Positions 57,306 to 64,000 of a stretch of DNA of 64,000 nt are shown here, one piece after another. The notes under the pieces are model-generated. The model was not told the DNA's origin. It was given only the letters and a program-made list of their open reading frames with translations, and made no database searches. Positions within the stretch are counted from its first letter, which is position 1; every line of letters begins with the position of its first letter. Source of the DNA: Neisseria sp. KEM232 (GTDB lineage: Bacteria > Pseudomonadota > Gammaproteobacteria > Burkholderiales > Neisseriaceae); NCBI RefSeq assembly GCF_002237445.1, contig NZ_CP022527.1, positions 496,001-560,000 on the forward strand, written 5' to 3'. A program made the translations under genes and the position numbers.

Positions 57306-57439
57306 CCGTCAGAGCCGTTGAAAACGCTGCGCCGAAACCATGTGCGGCGTATAATTGACAAGATTTTTCAGACGGCCTTTTGCAGGTTGGAGGCCGCCTG
57401 AAACGACACTACCGAAACCCTCTTGGAGAACCTCAAAAA

Positions 57440-60400
57440 ATGTTTGATTTTGCCTTTCCGGCGCAAACCGCCCTGCGCCAAGCCGTCACCGATGCCTACC
57501 GCCGCGACGAAATCGAAGCGGTAAACGATATGCTGCAACGCGCGCAAATGAGCGAAGAAGAGCGTAAAAACGCCGACGAACTCGCCCGACGCCTCGTCAC
57601 CCAAGTGCGCGCCGACCGCACCAAAGCCAGCGGCGTCGACGCGCTGATGCACGAATTTTCCCTGTCCAGCGAAGAAGGCGTGGCACTGATGTGTCTGGCC
57701 GAAGCCCTGCTGCGCATCCCCGACAAAGAAACCCGCAACAAACTGATTCAGGACAAACTCTCCGGCGGCGACTGGAAAAGCCATTTGGGCAACAGCCCCT
57801 CGATGTTCGTCAACGCCGCCGCATGGGGTCTGCTGATTACCGGCAAACTCACCAAGCCCAACAGCGACGACAGCCTGGGCGCCGCGCTCACCCGCCTATT
57901 GGGCAAAGGCGGCGAACCCCTGATCCGCAAAGGCGTCGACTACGCCATGCGTATGCTCGGCAAACAGTTCGTCACCGGACAAACCATCGAAGAAGCCCTG
58001 CAAAACGGCAAAGAGCGCGAAAAAATGGGCTACCGCTACTCCTTCGACATGCTCGGCGAAGCTGCCATGACCGAAGCCGACGCCAAACGCTATTTCCAAG
58101 ACTATGTGAACGCCATCCACGCCATCGGCAAAGACGCCGCAGGACAGGGCGTATACGAAGGCAACGGCATTTCCGTCAAACTCTCCGCCATCCACCCGCG
58201 CTACGCCCGCGCCCAGCACGAGCGCGTCATGGCCGAACTGCTGCCGCGCCTGAAAGAATTGTTCCTGCTCGGCAAACAATACAATATCGGCATCAACATC
58301 GACGCCGAAGAAGCCAACCGCCTCGAACTCTCGCTCGATCTGATGGAAGCGCTCGTTTCCGATCCCGATCTGGCGGGCTATCACGGCATCGGCTTTGTCG
58401 TGCAGGCCTACCAGAAACGCTGCCCCTTCGTGATCGACTATCTGATCGACCTTGCCCGCCGCAACAACCAAAAACTGATGATCCGCCTGGTAAAAGGCGC
58501 GTATTGGGACAGCGAAATCAAATGGGCGCAGGTCGACGGACTCAACGGCTACCCCGTCTACACCCGCAAAGTCCACACCGACATCTCCTATCTGGCCTGC
58601 GCGCGCAAACTCTTAGACGCACAAGACGCTGTCTTCCCGCAGTTTGCCACCCACAACGCCTACACACTCGCCGCCATCTACCAAATGGGCAAAGGTAAAG
58701 AGTTCGAACACCAATGCCTGCACGGCATGGGCGAAACCCTGTACGACCAAGTCGTCGGCCCGCAGAACCTCGGCCGCCGCGTGCGCATCTACGCCCCCGT
58801 CGGCACGCACGAAACCCTTTTGGCCTACCTCGTGCGCCGCCTGTTGGAAAACGGCGCCAACACCTCCTTCGTCAACCAAATCGTCGACGAAAACATCAGC
58901 ATCGACGAACTCATCCGCAGCCCCTTCGACACCATCGAAAAAGAAGGCATCCACCTGCACCCCGCGCTGCCCCTGCCGCGCAAGCTCTACGGCAACGGCC
59001 GTCTGAATTCGCAGGGCGTGGATTTGAGCAACGAAAACGTCTTGCAGCAGCTTCAGGCCGACCTGAACGCCGCTACCGCCGACACCTTCCAAGCCGCTTC
59101 GATTATCAACGGCAAAGCCGCCCAAGGCCTGCCCGCAACCGAAGTGCGCAACCCCGCCGACCACAGCGACATCGTCGGCACAGCCAGCTTCGCCGATGCC
59201 GACACCGCGAAAAAAGCCGTTGCCGCCGCCGTTGCCGCGCAAAAATCGTGGGGCGGCACCCCCGCCGCCGAGCGTGCCGCCATCCTGCGCCGCATCGCCG
59301 ACCTCTTTGAAGAGCACACCGCGCAACTGATGATGCTGGCCGTGCGCGAAGCGGGCAAAACCCTCAACAACGCCATCGCCGAAGTGCGCGAAGCCGTCGA
59401 CTTCTGCCGCTACTACGCCGACGAAGCCGAGCACACCCTGCCCGCAGGCACGCACGGCATCGGCACCGTCGTCGCCATCAGCCCGTGGAACTTCCCGCTG
59501 GCGATCTTCACCGGCGAAGTCGTCGCCGCCCTCGCCGCAGGCAATACCGTCGTTGCCAAACCCGCCGAGCAAACCGGCCTCATCGCCCACTACGCCGTCG
59601 GCCTCATGCATCAGGCGGGCATCCCCGCCGAAGCCCTGCAACTCGTTCTCGGCGCGGGCGACGTCGGCGCGGCGCTGACGCAGGACGAACGCATCGCCGG
59701 CGTTATCTTCACCGGCTCGACCGAAGTCGCACGTCTCATCAACCAAACCCTGGCGCGCCGCAGCGACAACCCCGTCCTCATCGCCGAAACCGGCGGCCAG
59801 AACGCCATGATCGTCGACTCCACCGCCCTGTCCGAGCAAGTGTGCGCCGACGTCGTCAACTCCGCCTTCGACAGCGCAGGCCAGCGCTGCTCCGCCCTGC
59901 GTATCCTGTGCGTGCAGGAAGACGTGGCCGACCACATGGTAGGCATGATCAAAGGCGCGATGGACGAACTCGTCCTCGGCAACCCGCAGCAGCTCCACAC
60001 CGACGTCGGCCCCGTTATCGACGCCGAGGCACAGCACAACCTGCTCGCCCACATCGGCAAAATGAAAGGCGCGGCCAAAGCCTGCCACGAAATCAGGCCG
60101 TCTGAAAGCGTGAACGGCGAAGCCTCCACCTTCGTCAACCCCGTTCTGTTCGAACTCGACAACCTCGACCAGCTGCAACGCGAAGTCTTCGGCCCCGTCC
60201 TGCACGTCGTCCGCTACCGCGCCGGCGAACTCGACCGCCTGATCGACCAAATCAACGGCAAAGGCTACGCCCTCACCCATGGCATCCACAGCCGCATCGA
60301 CGGCACAGTCGACCACATCCGCAGCCGCATCGAAGCGGGCAACGTCTACGTCAACCGCAACATCGTCGGCGCCGTTGTCGGCGTGCAGCCCTTCGGCGGC

Positions 60401-61048
60401 CACGGCCTCTCCGGCACCGGCCCCAAAGCAGGCGGCTCCTTCTACCTGCAACGCCTCAGCCGCCTGAGCCACTGGGTGCAGCCCGAGTTGACCACCCCCG
60501 GCCAGGCCGACGAAGCCGCGCTGAAAAAACTCGAAACCGTCCTGCACGGCCTGCCGCTTACCCAAGAGCAGAAACTCGAAGCCGCCGCCGCCCTCGGCCA
60601 GGCACGCTTCCGCACCCTGAAAGCAGCCGAAGCCCTCCTGCCCGGCCCCACAGGCGAGCGCAACGCCGCCAGCTGGCACGCCCCCAAACGCGTCTGGCTC
60701 TACGGCGGCGACCTCGCCCGCAGCTTTGCCGCCCTCGCCCAATTGGCCGCCTCCGGCATCCAAACCGTCGTCGAACCCGGCCACCCCCTGGCCGGATACG
60801 CCGACAAACTCGACGGCCTGCTGGCGGTAAACGACCGCCCCGAAGTCCTCGGCATCAGCCATGTCGCCGCCCTGGACGCACTGCCCGCCGAATGCAAAGA
60901 AGAGCTGGCCAAAACCGACGGCGCACTCATCCGCATCCTGCCCTCGGAAAACGGCCTCGATGTCCTGCAAGTGTTTGAAGAAATTTCGTGCAGCATCAAC
61001 ACCACCGCCGCAGGCGGCAACGCCAGCCTGATGGCAATGGGCGACTGA
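57440..61048 (+). CDS. putA: Bifunctional proline dehydrogenase / P5C dehydrogenase PutA
   Basis: A 1202-residue enzyme. Residues about 60-500 form the FAD proline dehydrogenase barrel (RYSFDMLGEAAMTEADAKRY, then QKLMIRLVKGAYWDSEIKWA). Residues about 570-1000 form the NAD aldehyde dehydrogenase with Glu783 (IAETGGQNA) and Cys817 (AGQRCSALR). A C-terminal domain of about 200 residues follows, as in long PutAs. No N-terminal ribbon-helix-helix is present, so it should not be the DNA-binding, self-regulating type. Converts proline to glutamate. GGAGAA precedes ATG 57440. Confidence 0.95.
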   Translation: MFDFAFPAQTALRQAVTDAYRRDEIEAVNDMLQRAQMSEEERKNADELARRLVTQVRADRTKASGVDALMHEFSLSSEEGVALMCLAEALLRIPDKETRNKLIQDKLSGGDWKSHLGNSPSMFVNAAAWGLLITGKLTKPNSDDSLGAALTRLLGKGGEPLIRKGVDYAMRMLGKQFVTGQTIEEALQNGKEREKMGYRYSFDMLGEAAMTEADAKRYFQDYVNAIHAIGKDAAGQGVYEGNGISVKLSAIHPRYARAQHERVMAELLPRLKELFLLGKQYNIGINIDAEEANRLELSLDLMEALVSDPDLAGYHGIGFVVQAYQKRCPFVIDYLIDLARRNNQKLMIRLVKGAYWDSEIKWAQVDGLNGYPVYTRKVHTDISYLACARKLLDAQDAVFPQFATHNAYTLAAIYQMGKGKEFEHQCLHGMGETLYDQVVGPQNLGRRVRIYAPVGTHETLLAYLVRRLLENGANTSFVNQIVDENISIDELIRSPFDTIEKEGIHLHPALPLPRKLYGNGRLNSQGVDLSNENVLQQLQADLNAATADTFQAASIINGKAAQGLPATEVRNPADHSDIVGTASFADADTAKKAVAAAVAAQKSWGGTPAAERAAILRRIADLFEEHTAQLMMLAVREAGKTLNNAIAEVREAVDFCRYYADEAEHTLPAGTHGIGTVVAISPWNFPLAIFTGEVVAALAAGNTVVAKPAEQTGLIAHYAVGLMHQAGIPAEALQLVLGAGDVGAALTQDERIAGVIFTGSTEVARLINQTLARRSDNPVLIAETGGQNAMIVDSTALSEQVCADVVNSAFDSAGQRCSALRILCVQEDVADHMVGMIKGAMDELVLGNPQQLHTDVGPVIDAEAQHNLLAHIGKMKGAAKACHEIRPSESVNGEASTFVNPVLFELDNLDQLQREVFGPVLHVVRYRAGELDRLIDQINGKGYALTHGIHSRIDGTVDHIRSRIEAGNVYVNRNIVGAVVGVQPFGGHGLSGTGPKAGGSFYLQRLSRLSHWVQPELTTPGQADEAALKKLETVLHGLPLTQEQKLEAAAALGQARFRTLKAAEALLPGPTGERNAASWHAPKRVWLYGGDLARSFAALAQLAASGIQTVVEPGHPLAGYADKLDGLLAVNDRPEVLGISHVAALDALPAECKEELAKTDGALIRILPSENGLDVLQVFEEISCSINTTAAGGNASLMAMGD

Positions 61049-61068
61049 GCAGACTCCCGTTCCGCAAC

Positions 61069-61117
61069 AAAAGGCCGTCTGAAAAAACCGCGAAAGCGGT
61101 TTTTCAGACGGCCTTTT
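61069..61117. terminator. Long DUS terminator after putA
   Basis: Inverted uptake sequences extended by CCGC-GAAA-GCGG at the loop give a stem of about 22 bp with a GAAA tetraloop, followed by a T-run. A further uptake sequence follows at once. Confidence 0.85.
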
Positions 61118-61151
61118 TCAGACGGCCTCTCGGCTGCATCGGCATTTCACT

Positions 61152-61181
61152 CCCTCCCCTGCGCCCAAGCGCGGGGGAGGG
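61152..61181. repeat. GC-rich interspersed palindrome
   Basis: CCCTCCCCTGCGC opposed to GCGCGGGGGAGGG, of the same general type as the repeat at 27914. It sits in the 418-base gap between putA and prfC, which otherwise holds uptake sequences (near 61281 and 61317) and the prfC promoter. Confidence 0.6.
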
Positions 61182-61371
61182 CAGAGGAGGGGGCACAGAA
61201 CCGCTTGTCCGCCGCCGTATAAATCCCGTTCAAACCGCAAACCTCCACCCAGCCCTCCCGCAAGCAAAAGAGGGAACAGGTTTCAGACGGCCTCAACAGC
61301 GGCTTCAAGCCGTCAGAGGCCGTCTGAACGCCTCCGACTCTTCTCACTCCCTACACCCGCCCCGTTTTCCG

Positions 61372-61400
61372 TTGAAGCGCCTCTGTTTTTTCCGTACAAT
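61372..61400 (+). promoter_or_regulatory. Sigma-70 promoter for prfC
   Basis: TTGAAG (61372-61377), 17 bases, TACAAT (61395-61400), 66 bases before the prfC start. Confidence 0.75.
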
Positions 61401-61466
61401 CCGCGCCTTTCCAACACCCCGTCAGGCCGTCTGAAAGCGGCCTGATATTTTTGATTTTAAAGAACC

Positions 61467-63059
61467 ATGTCCGAAATCCTCGATCAAGTCCGCCGCCGCC
61501 GCACCTTTGCCATCATTTCCCACCCCGACGCGGGTAAAACCACGCTGACCGAAAAACTCTTGCTGTTTTCAGGCGCAATTCAGAGCGCGGGTACGGTAAA
61601 AGGCAAGAAAACCGGCAAATTCGCCACCTCCGACTGGATGGAAATCGAGAAGCAGCGCGGCATTTCCGTGGCATCAAGCGTGATGCAGTTCGACTACAAA
61701 GACCACACCGTCAACCTCTTGGACACGCCGGGACACCAAGACTTCTCCGAAGACACCTACCGCGTTTTGACCGCCGTGGACAGCGCGTTGATGGTCATCG
61801 ATGCGGCAAAAGGCGTGGAAGCGCAAACCATCAAACTCTTGAACGTCTGCCGCTTGCGTAATACGCCGATTGTCACGTTCATGAACAAATACGACCGCGA
61901 AGTGCGCGATTCTTTGGAATTGCTGGACGAAGTGGAAAATATTTTAAAAATCCGCTGCGCACCCGTCACATGGCCGATCGGCATGGGCAAAAACTTCAAG
62001 GGCGTGTACCACATCCTGAACGACGAAATCTATCTCTTTGAAGCCGGCGGCGAACGCCTGCCACACGAGTTCGACATCATCAAAGGCATCGACAATCCTG
62101 AACTGGAACAACGCTTTCCGCTGGAAATCCAGCAGTTGCGCGACGAAATTGAATTGGTGCAGGCTGCTTCCAACGAGTTCAATCTCGACGAATTTCTCGC
62201 CGGCGAGCTCACGCCCGTGTTCTTCGGTTCGGCGATTAACAACTTCGGCATTCAGGAAATCCTCAATTCATTGATTGACTGGGCGCCCGCGCCGAAACCG
62301 CGCGATGCGACCGTGCGCATGGTCGAACCGGACGAGCCGAAGTTTTCCGGATTTATCTTTAAAATCCAAGCCAATATGGACCCGAAACACCGCGACCGCA
62401 TCGCCTTTTTGCGCGTCTGCTCCGGCAAATTCGAGCGCGGCATGAAGATGAAACACCTGCGCATCAACCGCGAAATCGCCGCCTCCAGCGTGGTTACATT
62501 CATGTCGCACGACCGCGAGCTGGTGGAAGAAGCCTACGCGGGCGACATCATCGGGATCCCGAACCACGGCAACATCCAAATCGGCGACAGCTTCTCCGAA
62601 GGCGAACAACTGGCGTTCACCGGCATCCCCTTCTTCGCGCCCGAACTGTTCCGCAGCGTCCGTATCAAAAATCCGCTGAAAATCAAGCAACTGCAAAAAG
62701 GTTTGCAACAACTCGGCGAAGAAGGCGCGGTTCAAGTCTTCAAACCGATGAGCGGCGCGGATTTGATTTTGGGCGCGGTCGGCGTGTTGCAGTTTGAAGT
62801 CGTTACCTCGCGCCTTGCCAACGAATACGGCGTAGAAGCCGTGTTCGACAACGCATCCATCTGGTCGGCGCGCTGGGTATCGTGTGAAGACAAGAAAAAA
62901 CTGGCGGAGTTTGAAAAAGCCAATGCGGGCAATCTCGCTATCGACGCAGGCGGCAATCTCGCCTACCTCGCCCCCAACCGCGTAAACCTGAACCTAACGC
63001 AGGAACGCTGGCCGGACATCGTGTTCCACGAAACGCGCGAGCATTCGGTGAAGCTGTAA
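61467..63059 (+). CDS. prfC: Peptide chain release factor 3 (RF3)
   Basis: A 530-residue translational GTPase. G1 is HPDAGKTT at 19-26, G3 is DTPGHQDF at 86-93, and G4 is NKYD at 140-143 (most RF3 proteins have NKLD). The [20 protein letters not shown] switch region is clear, and length is normal. RF3 removes RF1 and RF2 from the ribosome after peptide release. An AAAGAA ribosome site precedes ATG 61467. Confidence 0.96.
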   Translation: MSEILDQVRRRRTFAIISHPDAGKTTLTEKLLLFSGAIQSAGTVKGKKTGKFATSDWMEIEKQRGISVASSVMQFDYKDHTVNLLDTPGHQDFSEDTYRVLTAVDSALMVIDAAKGVEAQTIKLLNVCRLRNTPIVTFMNKYDREVRDSLELLDEVENILKIRCAPVTWPIGMGKNFKGVYHILNDEIYLFEAGGERLPHEFDIIKGIDNPELEQRFPLEIQQLRDEIELVQAASNEFNLDEFLAGELTPVFFGSAINNFGIQEILNSLIDWAPAPKPRDATVRMVEPDEPKFSGFIFKIQANMDPKHRDRIAFLRVCSGKFERGMKMKHLRINREIAASSVVTFMSHDRELVEEAYAGDIIGIPNHGNIQIGDSFSEGEQLAFTGIPFFAPELFRSVRIKNPLKIKQLQKGLQQLGEEGAVQVFKPMSGADLILGAVGVLQFEVVTSRLANEYGVEAVFDNASIWSARWVSCEDKKKLAEFEKANAGNLAIDAGGNLAYLAPNRVNLNLTQERWPDIVFHETREHSVKL

Positions 63060-63076
63060 AGCGCTGCGCCGACACA

Positions 63077-63121
63077 GAGGCCGTCTGAAAACCCTGTTTT
63101 GACAGGTTTCAGACGGCCTTT
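63077..63121. terminator. DUS terminator after prfC
   Basis: GAGGCCGTCTGAAAACCCTG opposed to CAGGTTTCAGACGGCCTTTG; the stem is interrupted by one unpaired stretch. Confidence 0.7.
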
Positions 63122-63185
63122 GCTTGATTTCTGCGGCCAAACGGCCCATATTGCGCCCGTCTTTACTTTTCACGCCAAGCAAGCC

Positions 63186-64000
63186 ATGAGCCACACCGTC
63201 CGCCTGACATTCGACGACATCGACAACACCGTCCTGCAACGCCTCGCCGGCCCCTTCGACGCCAACCTTGCCGCGCTGGGCAAGGCTTTGGACATCCAAA
63301 TCACCCGCCGCTTCGCCGACTTCACCTTTATCGGCGGCCTCGCCCATGCCGGACGCCGCGCCCTCGTCGCCCTTGCCGACACCGCCGAAATCCGCGACCT
63401 CGAAGACAACGACATCAGCCTGGCCGCCGTCGAAGCCAAAACCGCCGACGCCGCCCACGAAGAAAAAAACGACGGCAAACAGTATTACCTGCAAACCAAG
63501 CGCGGCAGCATCGGCGGGCGCACGCCGCGGCAAAACGGCTACATCCGCGCCCTTCTGAACCACGACATCGTCTTCGGCCTCGGCCCGGCGGGCACGGGCA
63601 AAACCTATCTCGCCGTGGCCGCTGCCGCCGACGCGATGGAAAAACACCAAATCGAGCGCATCATCCTCGTGCGCCCCGCCGTCGAAGCGGGCGAAAAACT
63701 CGGTTTCCTGCCCGGCGACCTCACGCAGAAAGTCGACCCCTATCTGCGCCCGCTCTACGACGCGCTTTACGATCTGATGGGCTTCGACCGCGTCACCAAA
63801 CTCTTGGAAAAAGGCCTGATCGAAATCGCCCCGCTGGCCTATATGCGCGGCCGCACCCTCAACAGCGCCTACGTCATTCTCGACGAAGCGCAGAACACCA
63901 CGCCCGAGCAGATGAAGATGTTCCTCACCCGCATCGGCTTCGGCACGAAAGCGGTCATCACCGGCGACACCAGTCAGATCGACCTGCCGAAAAATATCAA
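63186..64000 (+). CDS. PhoH-like ATPase (partial, runs off the window)
   Basis: At least 271 residues; the 3' end lies beyond the window. The N-terminal KH-like part is followed by the PhoH ATPase domain: [20 protein letters not shown] holds Walker A, then [20 protein letters not shown], and [20 protein letters not shown] holds Walker B. This is the YbeZ-type PhoH protein, which works with YbeY in RNA processing and ribosome quality control. ATG 63186 is the first start in frame. Confidence 0.92.
   Translation, partial: MSHTVRLTFDDIDNTVLQRLAGPFDANLAALGKALDIQITRRFADFTFIGGLAHAGRRALVALADTAEIRDLEDNDISLAAVEAKTADAAHEEKNDGKQYYLQTKRGSIGGRTPRQNGYIRALLNHDIVFGLGPAGTGKTYLAVAAAADAMEKHQIERIILVRPAVEAGEKLGFLPGDLTQKVDPYLRPLYDALYDLMGFDRVTKLLEKGLIEIAPLAYMRGRTLNSAYVILDEAQNTTPEQMKMFLTRIGFGTKAVITGDTSQIDLPKNI

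Noticed and set aside
58613..60970. 785-codon open frame on the minus strand inside putA
   Set aside because: It mirrors putA codon by codon in a GC-biased gene, has no family motif and no ribosome site; putA is certain.
1..64000. CRISPR arrays, tRNA or rRNA genes
   Set aside because: No regular repeat-spacer series, no cloverleaf-like or rRNA-like sequence was seen.

Overview
The window looks like chromosome of a commensal Neisseria. The 12-base DNA uptake sequence AGGCCGTCTGAA (AG-DUS dialect) occurs dozens of times, often as inverted pairs that serve as terminators. A Correia-type repeat, an IS1016-type remnant and a Slam-family gene fit the same genus. No tRNA, rRNA or CRISPR array was seen.

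Region 1 (1-10.9 kb) is most of an aryl polyene (APE) type II polyketide cluster. It has three ketosynthases (the first cut by the window edge), two short degenerate ketosynthase-like proteins, two acyl carrier proteins, a FabZ-type dehydratase, a ketoreductase, a PlsC-type acyltransferase, an MMPL exporter, a DUF3261 lipoprotein and a membrane protein. The genes form two rightward blocks around one leftward block, and many are coupled by ATGA overlaps. Region 2 (10.9-12.2 kb) holds a Correia remnant, a patch of foreign-dialect uptake sequences and one hypothetical membrane protein.

Region 3 (12.2-45.75 kb) is a Mu-like transposable prophage: CI-type repressor, Ner-like protein, MuA, MuB, GemA/gp16, Mor/C-type activator, Mu-type packaging and head genes, and a P2-type contractile tail. 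Its lysis and packaging/head-morphogenesis module is inverted and sits left of the repressor, instead of lying between mor and the protease gene. Four copies of a composite element precede the endolysin, protease, tail-chaperone and gp25-like baseplate genes. Each has TTAAAAG, an uptake sequence, a -10-like box exactly 4 bases further on, and a leader hairpin. I read them as the phage's late promoters. The right end is lost: the tail fibre gene runs into an IS1016 remnant, which is fused to a 5'-truncated slam gene.

Region 4 (46-64 kb) is chromosomal. An oppA-pepP-oppB-oppC-oppDF operon (peptide import plus an Xaa-Pro aminopeptidase) is followed by greB, then putP and putA, together suggesting use of proline-containing peptides as nutrients. 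prfC (release factor 3) and a phoH-like gene cut by the window edge close the window.
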